From Gulosibacter molinativorax (GTDB taxonomy: Bacteria > Actinomycetota > Actinomycetes > Actinomycetales > Microbacteriaceae): 64,000 nt of DNA. A program made the position numbers and the translations under genes. Positions within the stretch are counted from its first letter, which is position 1. Every line of letters begins with the position of its first letter. The stretch is from NCBI RefSeq assembly GCF_003010915.2, contig NZ_CP028426.1:1860001-1924000 (forward strand). The letters run 5' to 3'. Positions 53,306-61,866 of the stretch are shown piece after piece. Below the pieces are notes generated by a model, which saw only the letters and a list, made by a program, of their open reading frames with translations, had not been told where the DNA came from and did no database searches.

Positions 53306-54133
53306 CTAGAACGCAGCCGGCACCCCAAGCTCCTCAAGTTTCGCGCGCACGCCCTCACTGTGGAACGCATCCACCAGCGCCGAGGTCGCCTCTGAGTCAG
53401 CATCCTCCTCACGGGTGACGAGGCTCACTGCAAACGCCTCATCCTGCTCAAGTGCGAGCGCATCCTCCTCCGGCGTCAGCTCGAGCTGGCGCGCGAAGGT
53501 CGGGTGCAGGAACACCGCATCCGCCTCGGGGTATGCCGACACGAGCGACATGATGTCGATCTCGGTGAACGTGAGGTTCTTCGGGTTCTCGAGCACGTCA
53601 TCCACCGTCACCACCGTCTCCTCGACCGCCGGGTCGATCGTGATGAGTCCCGCCGCCTGCACCATCAGCAGCGCGCGAGCCTGGTTCGACGCATCCTGCG
53701 GAATCACGATCTGCCCGTCCTCGGGCACGTCGTCGAAGCTGCCGTGCTTCGACGAGTACATGCCGACCTGCGTGAGATACACGGGCTCAACGGCGACGAG
53801 GGTCGCGTCGTTTGCGGCGTTGTACTCCGCCATGAACGGCGGGTGCTGCACGAAGTTCGCGTCGAGCTCGCCGTGCTGCAGCATCGAGTTCGGCTGCACA
53901 TAGTCGGCGACTTCGACCATCTCGATCTCGTACGGCGCCTCGATCACCTCGGCCGCGGCCTGGACGACGTCGGTCATCGGGGTCGTGGTCGCCGCGACCT
54001 TGAGGGTGATGGTCTCGCCCTCGGCGGCATCGTCGGTGGATGCGGCGCAACCAGTGAGTGCGAGCGTCACGGCCGCTGCTGCAGCGGCCATCACGGCGAG
54101 CGGTCGGCGTTTCGTTGAGATGAAGCGAGTCAT
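53306..54133 (-). CDS. metQ: MetQ/NlpA-family substrate-binding lipoprotein
   Basis: The 275-residue lipoprotein has a signal peptide and lipobox LALTGC (Cys29), so it is anchored outside the membrane. TLKVAATTTPMTDVVQAAAEVIE and the NSMLQHGELDANFVQHPPFM and IVIPQDASNQARALLMVQAAGLI segments match NlpA/MetQ binding proteins, which deliver methionine, or in relatives other small ligands, to an ABC transporter. It lies downstream of the permease and ATPase genes with small gaps, completing metNIQ. The ligand is inferred from the family. Confidence 0.92.
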   Translation of the reverse strand: MTRFISTKRRPLAVMAAAAAAVTLALTGCAASTDDAAEGETITLKVAATTTPMTDVVQAAAEVIEAPYEIEMVEVADYVQPNSMLQHGELDANFVQHPPFMAEYNAANDATLVAVEPVYLTQVGMYSSKHGSFDDVPEDGQIVIPQDASNQARALLMVQAAGLITIDPAVEETVVTVDDVLENPKNLTFTEIDIMSLVSAYPEADAVFLHPTFARQLELTPEEDALALEQDEAFAVSLVTREEDADSEATSALVDAFHSEGVRAKLEELGVPAAF

Positions 54134-54166
54134 GCGGGGTCCTTTATCTATGGGGTGGGATGCGAT

Positions 54167-54847
54167 TTAGCGCTTGTCGAGCGCGCGGGAAATGCGGGTG
54201 CCGAGGCTCTGCAACAGCAGCACGGCGATGATGATGAGCGCGATCACGGTGTACATGAGCACGAAGTCGTACTTGTGGTAGCCGTAGCGCATCGCGAAGT
54301 CGCCGACGCCGCCACCACCCACGACGCCGAGCACCGCCGAATACGACACGAAACTGATCATCGCCGAGGTCAGGGCATAAACGAGCCCCGAGCGCGCATC
54401 GACGAGCAAGAATCGCATCACGGTCTGCGGCACGGTGGCGCCCATCGATGCGGCGGCCTGCAGCAGCCCGCTCGGGAGCTCGAGCAGAATCTGCTCGGTG
54501 AAGCGCGCGTAGATCGCGATTGCGACGAAGGCGAGCGGGAATGTCGCCGCGACGGTGCCGAAGCTCGTGCCGAACACCATCCGCGTGAACGGGATCATGA
54601 ACACTACAAACAGCAGGAACGGGAATGACCGCACGACGGTGACATAGAAATTCGCGACGTTCCACAGGATACGGTTGGACGTCAGCCCGCCCTCGCGGGT
54701 GAGGTAGATCAAGACGCCGAGCGGCAGCCCGAACAGCACCGCGACAACGAGCGAGACGCCAACCATGTACCCGGTCTCGGCCAGGGCGACGCCGATTTCT
54801 TCGCCGTATTCGCCGACGATTCGCTGCAGTTCATCGAGGATGTTCAT
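54167..54847 (-). CDS. metI: MetI-type ABC transporter permease
   Basis: The 226-residue permease has five membrane helices and the EAA-type loop LLQAAASMGATVPQTVMRFLLVDAR that contacts the ATPase. It closely follows the MetI pattern, with GVSLVVAVLFGLPLGVLIYLTREGGL near the N-terminus and SYSAVLGVVGGGGVGDFAMRYGYHKYDFVLM late in the protein. It sits in the cytoplasmic membrane as a homodimer. Its start overlaps the stop of the ATPase gene by 4 nt. Confidence 0.94.
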   Translation of the reverse strand: MNILDELQRIVGEYGEEIGVALAETGYMVGVSLVVAVLFGLPLGVLIYLTREGGLTSNRILWNVANFYVTVVRSFPFLLFVVFMIPFTRMVFGTSFGTVAATFPLAFVAIAIYARFTEQILLELPSGLLQAAASMGATVPQTVMRFLLVDARSGLVYALTSAMISFVSYSAVLGVVGGGGVGDFAMRYGYHKYDFVLMYTVIALIIIAVLLLQSLGTRISRALDKR

Positions 54848-55605
54848 TGGCCGAGTACCGTCCGCACGTGGTCGAGGTACGTCTCACCTTTGTCGGTTTG
54901 CACGGCATTCACCGCGACGATGTCTCGGAGCCGACCGACTTCGAAAATCGCTGCCTGATCGCAGATCGCTTTCACCGCATCCAGCTCGTGGGTGACGAGC
55001 ACGATCGTCGTGCCGAAGCGTTCGCGCGTCGTGCGCAGGAGTTCGAGGATCTCGCCGGTGGTGTGGGTATCGAGCGCCGATGTCGGCTCGTCGCAGAGCA
55101 GCAGGAGCGGATCGGTAACGAGGGACCGCGCGATCGCGACCCGCTGCTTCTCGCCGCCCGAAAGCTGCGCGGGATAGTGCTTCGTGCGATGCCCGAGGCC
55201 CACGAACTCGAGCATCGCGGCGACTTTGGCCGTGTCCTTCCGCTTTTGCAGCCGCAGCGGCATCGCAACGTTTTGCTCGACGGTGAGGTTGCCCACGAGA
55301 TTGAACGATTGAAAGACGACGCCGATCTGGTGCCGCATCTGGTTCAGTTGCTTCCGCGCCAGGCTCGCGAGATCAGTTCCATTTACGAGCACTTGCCCGT
55401 TCGTTGGGTGATCGAGCCCGTTCATGAGCCGCAGGAGCGTGGACTTGCCGGCGCCGCTCTCGCCGAGGACGCCGAAGATTGAGCCGCGCGGGATGGCGAA
55501 GTCGACGTTGTCGAGCGCCGTCACGGTGTGTGCGCTGTCTCCAAACGTGCGAGTTACTTCGCGAAACTCGACGGCGCTCTGGCCGATCGTGTTCGATGGA
55601 TGCAT
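54844..55605 (-). CDS. metN: MetN-type ABC transporter ATP-binding protein
   Basis: The 253-residue ATPase has Walker A GVLGESGAGKSTLLRLMNGLD, the signature QLSGGEKQRVAIARSLVTDP, Walker B LLLCDEPTSALD and the H-loop VLVTHELDAVK. It powers the MetI/MetQ importer. It lacks the extended C-terminal ACT-like regulatory domain of E. coli MetN (about 340 residues), so feedback by internal methionine through that domain is not expected. It heads the operon; a perfect hairpin lies about 40 bp upstream between it and the divergent OsmC gene. Confidence 0.93.
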   Translation of the reverse strand: MHPSNTIGQSAVEFREVTRTFGDSAHTVTALDNVDFAIPRGSIFGVLGESGAGKSTLLRLMNGLDHPTNGQVLVNGTDLASLARKQLNQMRHQIGVVFQSFNLVGNLTVEQNVAMPLRLQKRKDTAKVAAMLEFVGLGHRTKHYPAQLSGGEKQRVAIARSLVTDPLLLLCDEPTSALDTHTTGEILELLRTTRERFGTTIVLVTHELDAVKAICDQAAIFEVGRLRDIVAVNAVQTDKGETYLDHVRTVLGQ

Positions 55606-55643
55606 GTGGTGTGGCGCTCGCAGGCTCGTAGCGGATGTGAGTG

Positions 55644-55664
55644 AGAATCCGGTGAACGGATTCT
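55644..55664. promoter_or_regulatory. 8-bp inverted repeat between metN and the OsmC gene
   Basis: AGAATCCG and CGGATTCT are exact inverse copies around a 5-nt loop. The position in the shared divergent promoter region suggests an operator for metNIQ, osmC, or both. No known methionine riboswitch is visible. Confidence 0.45.
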
Positions 55665-55721
55665 TAGACGCAGTCGAATATATGCTGTGCGAGGCGCGAA
55701 GGCAACCAAAGGGGTGGATGC

Positions 55722-56138
55722 ATGACCGATAGCGAGTACGGACCGTCGATTTTCACGGCGGTCGCCGAGAATCGCGGTGGCGCGAACGGCGAGAGCTGGA
55801 TCGAGGGTGGCCTCCGAGTCGACGTGCGCTCGCCGATTGGCCCCGAGCAAAGCCAGGGAACGAACCCCGAAGAGCTACTCGCCCTCGCATGGGCGACGTG
55901 CCTCAGCGAATCGGGTCGGATCGTCGCGGGCCCCAGCTACCCCGTCCAAGTGCGCACGCGCATCACGCTGCACAAGCGCCACGACGGCAGCTCCTTCGAG
56001 TTCCGCGGCCGCGCCGAGCTCCACTTCGAGGGCAAAGACATGGATGCGGCGACTCACCTCGCCGAGGCTGCCCACGCCCGCTGCCCGGTCTCGCGGATGC
56101 TGAGCGGGCAGTCGGAGGTTACTATTGTGGCGGTTTAG
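55722..56138 (+). CDS. OsmC/Ohr family peroxiredoxin-like protein
   Basis: The 138-residue protein has the two reactive cysteines of the family, in LALAWATCLSESGRIVA and AAHARCPVSRMLSG, and the N-terminal GLRVDVRSPIGPEQSQGTNPEELLALAWATC pattern. OsmC and Ohr proteins reduce organic hydroperoxides with lipoylated or thiol partners. The ATG at 55722 follows AAAGGGGTGGATGC. It is divergent from metNIQ. The sequence does not decide between OsmC and Ohr. Confidence 0.92.
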   Translation: MTDSEYGPSIFTAVAENRGGANGESWIEGGLRVDVRSPIGPEQSQGTNPEELLALAWATCLSESGRIVAGPSYPVQVRTRITLHKRHDGSSFEFRGRAELHFEGKDMDAATHLAEAAHARCPVSRMLSGQSEVTIVAV

Positions 56139-56244
56139 CTGCGGAGTTTCATAGTGCGGGGCTGCCGGTTCCGCGGTGAAGCTGGCTTCTGCGGACATCG
56201 GCCAACACGATTTGGGCTCCTCGCTCGGTAACTCAAAATGCGGG

Positions 56245-56868
56245 TTAAGAGATCGGGTAGGTCGACACGAATTCAGCCAGATCTCGGGAATCGCGATGCT
56301 GATCATAGGCCCGAAGAAGTTCAATGTATCGGCCCTTGTCAATCTGCCAGTCGTATGCCTCGATAATTTCTGTGTCTTGAGCAGCTGCAAATACAAGATC
56401 CGCGAAGAGCCTGGTGCTGCGCCCGTTGCCGTCGACAAACGGGTGAATTCGAACGCACTCTGCATGCACCGCTATGCCCAGTTCCCGCGGAGTCCAGTCG
56501 CTCGTGTTTTCCCACCTGTACCGAATGTTGTCTAAGGCCCCTCGCATCTCCGTTGGAATCGCGTGCCAGTCGATACCGATGTTAAAGTCATGGCGTCGGT
56601 AACGACCAGCCCAACTCCAAATGTCTCGGTAAAGGAGTCCGTGTAGCTCACGCAAGTACGCGTCACTAAGAAGTTCTTCGAGCTGCAGTTCGCCTTCGAA
56701 AGCTGCCATCAGGAGTTCCTCTTTGACCGTAGCCTCCACTGCCTGTTCAAGATCATAGACAGCCGCCCTCGTTATCGGCTCTGGCAGCGAAGCTCTTGCT
56801 TCGGGTAGAAGCGCATCCAATTCGTCGAATGGGACCGGCGTTTCCCCGTAACCCGGGTCGAATGACAT
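56245..56868 (-). CDS. Fic/DOC-family protein
   Basis: The 207-residue protein carries the complete Fic motif HPFVDGNGRSTR near residue 142, with the catalytic His and the Asn-Gly-Arg anion site, and a conserved helix DAYLRELHGLLYRDIWSWAGRYR before it. Fic proteins transfer AMP or another nucleotide moiety to a target hydroxyl. No clear inhibitory S/T-x-x-x-E-G/N helix is seen within the protein, so inhibition probably comes from the small protein encoded directly upstream (1-nt overlap, TGATG). Confidence 0.92.
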   Translation of the reverse strand: MSFDPGYGETPVPFDELDALLPEARASLPEPITRAAVYDLEQAVEATVKEELLMAAFEGELQLEELLSDAYLRELHGLLYRDIWSWAGRYRRHDFNIGIDWHAIPTEMRGALDNIRYRWENTSDWTPRELGIAVHAECVRIHPFVDGNGRSTRLFADLVFAAAQDTEIIEAYDWQIDKGRYIELLRAYDQHRDSRDLAEFVSTYPIS

Positions 56869-57023
56869 CAGCCCAGACGGCGGCGCTCAGCGAGGTATCG
56901 CTCAGTCTTTTCCGAACGAACGAAAGTAACCGGGACGTCGCGCCGTTCCAACGATGCGGAAGCGCGGGTTGAACGAAGCGCGGCACGTCTAACGGCTTCT
57001 TTATCGACAAGTCGCTTTTTCAC
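56868..57023 (-). CDS. Small protein upstream of fic, probable antitoxin
   Basis: The 51-residue basic protein starts at GTG 57023 after GGAGGTGGCAGAC and ends one base into the fic start codon. VKKRLVDKEAVRRAALRSTR then VTFVRSEKTERYLAERRRLG fits the short partner proteins of class I Fic toxins in size and position, but the inhibitory S-x-x-x-E-G/N motif is not certain. A longer in-frame start at 57050 (MQGCQEVADVKK) exists. The role is inferred from the operon. Confidence 0.7.
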   Translation of the reverse strand: MKKRLVDKEAVRRAALRSTRASASLERRDVPVTFVRSEKTERYLAERRRLG

Positions 57024-57208
57024 GTCTGCCACCTCCTGGCATCCTTGCATTGTGTCCGAAAATTCAAGTTTACCAACGCACTTCTCGGATATCTCGAGCA
57101 CAAATTTCCTCAGCACGGTAACGACCTGCTGGGTCAGCCACTTCCATCCACCTATCGGGTGCAACGCGGGTAGCTCGCTCACGAGACACCAAGGCTCCAT
57201 CGACGACT

Positions 57209-57421
57209 TCACGGATCCGCCAAAGAACTAGCAGCCGCATACGCGATGACAACGAGTATGTCCTCTCGCTCTAGTTCTTCATAGCCGCTCAGAATCTCGT
57301 CGTGGGACATGCCTGAGTGAAGCAGGTCGAGCAAGTCCTGAACGCGAACACGCATGCCACGGATCGTGGGATCCCTGTGGCATATCGCCGAATTGACTGT
57401 GACCCGATCGAGGCGACTCAT
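57209..57421 (-). CDS. DUF433-domain protein, antitoxin-like
   Basis: The 70-residue protein MSRLDRVTVNSAICHRDPTI, then RGMRVRVQDLLDLLHSGMSHDEILSGYEELEREDILVVIAYAA, matches DUF433, a winged-helix-like fold with the pattern G-x-P-x-I/V-R-G-x-R. DUF433 genes are normally followed by a DUF5615 PIN-like toxin. Here the next stretch (57024-57208) has no such gene, so the pair is broken or this copy is solitary. The ATG at 57421 follows TAGTGTCCACCT, a -10-like box six bases upstream, suggesting a leaderless start. Confidence 0.85.
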   Translation of the reverse strand: MSRLDRVTVNSAICHRDPTIRGMRVRVQDLLDLLHSGMSHDEILSGYEELEREDILVVIAYAAASSLADP

Positions 57422-57490
57422 AGGTGGACACTACGATCGCTATATCGGGAAAGTCAGAGACTGCGGATACCCAACTGACACCACCCGAAC

Positions 57491-60400
57491 CTAACCCGCA
57501 CGCTCCCGCAAATACTCATACAACCCGGCATCGAGTAACATATTCACAACGCGATCGATCGGCATCTCTCGGATCGCTTCGGCGACACTATTCTGTGCCT
57601 CGTCGTACTGCCAGCGCGCGTCATCCACGACCACATTGAGTTTCGGCGAGAAGCGGAAGTCCGTTTCTACGTTGTTTACGGACTGGGTCAGCAGGTCTTC
57701 GCTCTTCGCAGTCTCCGCCAAGAGCTTCCCCACCATGTCGACCTTGTACTCATCCGAGACGTCGAGATCGCCGAAGTACTTGTTCACGGCCTCGATCAGC
57801 TCCGACTTCGCCGACCGCTCCTGCTCGCGCACCTTCGCGAGCCCGGCCTCGGTCATCCCGCGCAGTCCCTCACCGGCTCCAGACTCCAGCCGCAGGTCCT
57901 CGTCGCGCACCTTCTCGAGCTTGTAGTGCGTCAAAACCACATCTGTCACGTCAACGTTCGCGGCGTTGGCCTCCCCCGCGCGGAACTCCCGGAGCTTGCG
58001 CGCGAGCAGATCGGCAAACACCGACAGCTTCTCGAAATAGGGCTCGCCGTAATCCAAAATCTGCGAAAAGAACGCGTACGCCTTCACGTACTGCGCGAGC
58101 GTGGAACGAAAGTCTTCGAGCTGCTCACGTGCCTCGTCATCGCCTTCCACCACGGCGTCGTGCCACCGCACCGAGAATCGATCGACCGGCGCGTGAAACG
58201 CCGAATCGAGCGCCGAATGCTTCGACCGCGTCTCAGTCCAGATGTCCCACACATGCTGCACCTCTGAACGCGTGAAGATCTTCTGCTGCTCGAGTTTCGC
58301 GGACAGATCCAGCACGAGGTCGGGATCAGATTCCGTCTGAATCTCCGCATCCTCGTAGTAGGTCAGAAACGCCTGCCGGACGTCCTCGCCGTCGTTCACG
58401 AAGTCGAGCACATACGTATTGTCTTTGCCGTCCGCGCGACGATTTAACCGCGACAGCGTCTGCACGGCGGTGATGCCCGAGAGCTTCTTATCGACATACA
58501 TGCCAACGAGCAGCGGCTGGTCAAATCCGGTCTGGTACTTATTCGCCACGATCAGGATGTTCTGGTCCTCTCGCGCAAACACCTTCGCGAGATCTCCCCC
58601 GCGAAGTTCGGGGTTCATGGATGCCTCGGTCACGGTCGGCACCTCGATCCCGGGCAGTGCGGTGACATCAGGGTCAGGCACCTCCCCCGAAAACGCCACG
58701 AGGGTCTTGAGCGGCAGTCCGTCGCGTTCGATCGCCTTCTCGAACGCCCGCGCGTACTTCACCGCAGCCGCACGGGATGCGGTGACCACCATGGCTTTCG
58801 CACGGCCACCGAGTTCCTTCTGCACGGTCTCGCGGTAGTGGCGCAGGATCACGTCGACCTTTGACGCGACGTTGGTCGGATGCAGTTCGACGAACCCGAT
58901 GTAAGCTCGCGTGCCCTTGCGCACGTCGACTTCCTCGGACTCACCCTCCTCGGCGCGCAGCGCGATGCGCGCCGCAAATTCGTAGGTCGTGTAGTTCTTC
59001 AGCACGTCGAGGATGAACCCCTCCTCGATCGCCTGCTTCATCGAGTACAGATCGAACGGTTTCGGTTCGCCGCCCTCCTCGGTCCGCCCGAATTTCTCGA
59101 GCGTCTTCGCCTTGGGAGTCGCGGTAAACGCGAAAAAGCTGAGCCGCTTGTCGCTGTCAGCTCGGGCTGCCATCGCGACCAGCGCATCCTGGTCGGCGCC
59201 GATCTCATCTCCTTCGATGGATGCGGGAACCTCGCCCTGGTAGAGCAGCTCGCGGAGCGAGGCGGCCGATTCTCCAGTCTGGGATGAGTGGGCCTCGTCG
59301 GCGATGACCGCGAAGCGCTTGCCCGCGAGCTCGCCACCCTCGTCGCGAATCCTCTTGAGCGCGTGCGGGAAGGTCTGCAGCGTCACACCAATGATGAGCA
59401 CTTGGGCGCGCAGTGCCTCGAGCAACTGCTCGGTCTTTGACCCCTCGCTCCCCCTCGTGACGGGCAGAAAGGTGCCCGTCTTGCTCACGAGTTGGTCGAC
59501 CGCATCCTGCAGCTGCCGATCGAGAATGTCTCGGTCGGCGACGACAATCACGCCATCGAAGACCTTCTTGCCGTAGGGAGTGTGGAGCGTCGCCATGCGG
59601 TGGGCGGTCCACGCGATCGAGTCGGTCTTGCCCGAGCCCGCCGAGTGCTGAATGAGATAATTCTGCCCCGAGCCATGTTCGTGGGCGTGCTGGGTGAGCT
59701 TCGTCACCGCGCGCCACTGGTGATAGCGCGGGAATCGCACGCTCGCCTTTTCGGTGATCTCGCCGGTGACGGGGTTCACCTTGGTCTGGTGGTTCACGTA
59801 GATGAACTTCGCCAGGATGCTCAGCCAGGTATCGCGCTCGAATACCTCTTCCCAGAGGTACGACGTGCGGTGCTTGCCTTCGACTGGCGGATTGCCCGCC
59901 CCATTGTTGTAGCCACGGTTGAAGGGCAGGAACGTCGTCGACTTCCCCTCGAGCTTTGTGGTCATCTGGACTTCGTTGTCGGTGACCGCGAAGTGCACGA
60001 GGGCGCCGCGGAATTCGGTGAGGAGCGGTTCGCCCTTCGGATTTCGGTCTTTGCGGTATTGCGTGACCGCGTCGTTCACCGACTGCGTGAACGTTGTCTT
60101 GAGTTCGAGCGTCGCAACCGGGATGCCGTTCACAAACAGCACGAGGTCGATGCGATCGGCCTTCTTCATCGAGTAGACAACCTCGGGCACGACCCGGAGT
60201 CGATTCTTGGCGTATCGCTCGATCAGGTTCGGATTGCGGCCGTCGGCCGGCGGCATCTGCAGGAGGTCGAAGTGCCGTGCACCGGTGACGTCAAAGCCAT
60301 TCCTGAGCGTGGCGAGCGTGCCGCCGCCGTGCGCCTCGTCGTTGGCGAGCTTCTTCACGACCCGGTCGAGGATGCGCCGCTCACCTTTCGCTTTCGCCTC

Positions 60401-60592
60401 GGGTGTGGCGTTGGTCGGCACGATCTTCGCGTAGTTCTTGGGATCGATGTCCTCGAGCCAGCCGAGGAGGTCTTCGGGATAGAGCGCGCGTTCCTTGTCG
60501 TAACCCGCGGAGTTTTCCGAGCGGAGCCACCCGTGGTCCCCGAGGTAGTCGGCGATCTCGTCCTGAAACGCGCGCTCCCGATACGTGTTCAT
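57491..60592 (-). CDS. hsdR: Type I restriction endonuclease subunit R
   Basis: The 1033-residue motor and nuclease subunit has the N-terminal nuclease block (LVLFVNGIPVATLELKTTFTQS, E-x-K near residue 160), the Walker A NYLIQHSAGSGKTDSIAWTAH near 320, the DEAH box FAVIADEAHSSQTGESA, and further SF2 motifs ending SRLNRRADGKDNTYVLDFVN. It translocates DNA and cuts at a distance when the specificity subunit meets unmethylated sites. The start overlaps the hsdS stop by 4 nt (ATGA). No premature stop is seen. Regulation and sequence specificity are unknown. Confidence 0.97.
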   Translation of the reverse strand: MNTYRERAFQDEIADYLGDHGWLRSENSAGYDKERALYPEDLLGWLEDIDPKNYAKIVPTNATPEAKAKGERRILDRVVKKLANDEAHGGGTLATLRNGFDVTGARHFDLLQMPPADGRNPNLIERYAKNRLRVVPEVVYSMKKADRIDLVLFVNGIPVATLELKTTFTQSVNDAVTQYRKDRNPKGEPLLTEFRGALVHFAVTDNEVQMTTKLEGKSTTFLPFNRGYNNGAGNPPVEGKHRTSYLWEEVFERDTWLSILAKFIYVNHQTKVNPVTGEITEKASVRFPRYHQWRAVTKLTQHAHEHGSGQNYLIQHSAGSGKTDSIAWTAHRMATLHTPYGKKVFDGVIVVADRDILDRQLQDAVDQLVSKTGTFLPVTRGSEGSKTEQLLEALRAQVLIIGVTLQTFPHALKRIRDEGGELAGKRFAVIADEAHSSQTGESAASLRELLYQGEVPASIEGDEIGADQDALVAMAARADSDKRLSFFAFTATPKAKTLEKFGRTEEGGEPKPFDLYSMKQAIEEGFILDVLKNYTTYEFAARIALRAEEGESEEVDVRKGTRAYIGFVELHPTNVASKVDVILRHYRETVQKELGGRAKAMVVTASRAAAVKYARAFEKAIERDGLPLKTLVAFSGEVPDPDVTALPGIEVPTVTEASMNPELRGGDLAKVFAREDQNILIVANKYQTGFDQPLLVGMYVDKKLSGITAVQTLSRLNRRADGKDNTYVLDFVNDGEDVRQAFLTYYEDAEIQTESDPDLVLDLSAKLEQQKIFTRSEVQHVWDIWTETRSKHSALDSAFHAPVDRFSVRWHDAVVEGDDEAREQLEDFRSTLAQYVKAYAFFSQILDYGEPYFEKLSVFADLLARKLREFRAGEANAANVDVTDVVLTHYKLEKVRDEDLRLESGAGEGLRGMTEAGLAKVREQERSAKSELIEAVNKYFGDLDVSDEYKVDMVGKLLAETAKSEDLLTQSVNNVETDFRFSPKLNVVVDDARWQYDEAQNSVAEAIREMPIDRVVNMLLDAGLYEYLRERAG

Positions 60593-61866
60593 CGCGCCTC
60601 CGCGAGCTCGGCTTCGATCTGTTCTGCGACGGGAGCGTGCTTTTCAGTGACGTTGATCTGGCCGGTGACAGCGGCGGAGATTAGGGCGGAGCGGCGTTCC
60701 TTGGCCAACGCGACGGCATCCTGCACCATGGTCTTGGACTCCACAGCATCCTCGAAAATCTTCTGGGCCGAATCCGCGATTCTAGTTTGCGTGTCGCGGT
60801 CTGGGACAGGTAATTCAATACTCAAGAAATCCTCGTAGCTAAGATTTTGCATTGAAGCGCTCGCGCCGACACTACGAAGAGAAACTTGATCTCGATAAAT
60901 GCGAGAATTCCGCACATAATACATAAATTCATTGTTTGCATTGAAATCTATCTGCCAAAGTTTGTCCGACAAGAATAGATTCGGATATTCATTACTAACG
61001 TATGCAGTCGAGCCGACCAATTCTGGGGTATTCGCACGATTAATGAGGATTCGATCCGCCTTCAAGGGAGTCGTCAGCCGTGCGATTTCACTAACTTCTA
61101 CTACGGCCTTATTTTCGGCAACATCCAAGTATCCTTTCGATGCGGCTCCGGTCTTCAGAACGCCAGGCTGCCCTTCCTGTGCCTGCCAACTCGCACCGTT
61201 GACACTGACGCCCGTTTCCCGCTGAGGATTTAGGTGACGTATTTGAACAAAATCATGCCCGAGAAACTTTCTCTCAACGGCCGCGGACTGCCGTTCGCCA
61301 ACTAGATCCGACAGAGAGGAAAGTTCGTCAATGAGCGCATCAATTTCGGCGGTTTCGCGGTCGAGGTAGTCCGCGATCCGCCGTTGTTCTTCGAGTCCTG
61401 GATACGGAATCCTCGATGCCAGGAGCTGCTGCTGATTCAGTATGGGAGCCCCGTAGATATTCCGAGAAGCACTTGCTTCGAAGGCAAGCGGTAATACCCA
61501 CCGTGCGAATCCTAAGTCAATGCGACTCGTTGATTTCACCGTCGCGATCGCCTCATTGGTTACTAGCCTGGAATGAACGAATGCAGTCTTACCAATACTC
61601 AGCTTAAAGCTGTAGAGCAACTCGCCAGGTTCGCTCCAAGGAATGCCTGCAGCCCGCACTCCTTCTTCACTCAAAAAGCGTTCCCCAGTTTGCACTTGAC
61701 CACCGGCCATATCGGCGATCGTAACCCACGGCACGTTACCCTCGAAATAATCCGCTCGACTCGTAGGAGGGGTACCGCCTACCGTCAAATGCAAAATATG
61801 AGATGCCTTTCGGATACTCCAATGATCTGGGATATCCGATAACCAGTCTCGTCGTTCGGCGTTCAC
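60589..61866 (-). CDS. hsdS: Type I restriction-modification specificity subunit S
   Basis: The 425-residue HsdS has two target recognition domains divided by the conserved helical linker LEEQRRIADYLDRETAEIDALIDELSSL near residues 155-190, and a second copy-like region at the C-terminus (PDRDTQTRIADSAQKIFEDAVESKTMVQDAVALAKERR). It sets the bipartite DNA target of the system. Local base composition is lower in GC than neighbours, especially 60800-61600, as expected for fast-evolving recognition domains. The start is GTG 61866, overlapping the hsdM stop by 4 nt. The target cannot be predicted by eye. Confidence 0.95.
   Translation of the reverse strand: MNAERRDWLSDIPDHWSIRKASHILHLTVGGTPPTSRADYFEGNVPWVTIADMAGGQVQTGERFLSEEGVRAAGIPWSEPGELLYSFKLSIGKTAFVHSRLVTNEAIATVKSTSRIDLGFARWVLPLAFEASASRNIYGAPILNQQQLLASRIPYPGLEEQRRIADYLDRETAEIDALIDELSSLSDLVGERQSAAVERKFLGHDFVQIRHLNPQRETGVSVNGASWQAQEGQPGVLKTGAASKGYLDVAENKAVVEVSEIARLTTPLKADRILINRANTPELVGSTAYVSNEYPNLFLSDKLWQIDFNANNEFMYYVRNSRIYRDQVSLRSVGASASMQNLSYEDFLSIELPVPDRDTQTRIADSAQKIFEDAVESKTMVQDAVALAKERRSALISAAVTGQINVTEKHAPVAEQIEAELAEAR

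Noticed and set aside
55606..55721. SAM or methionine riboswitch before metNIQ
   Set aside because: Only a simple 8-bp hairpin is seen; the multi-helix junction and conserved loops of SAM riboswitches are not visible.
57070..57252. 60-codon minus-strand frame after the DUF433 gene as the partner PIN-like toxin
   Set aside because: It overlaps the DUF433 3' end, is basic and lacks the conserved acidic residues of DUF5615/PIN proteins.
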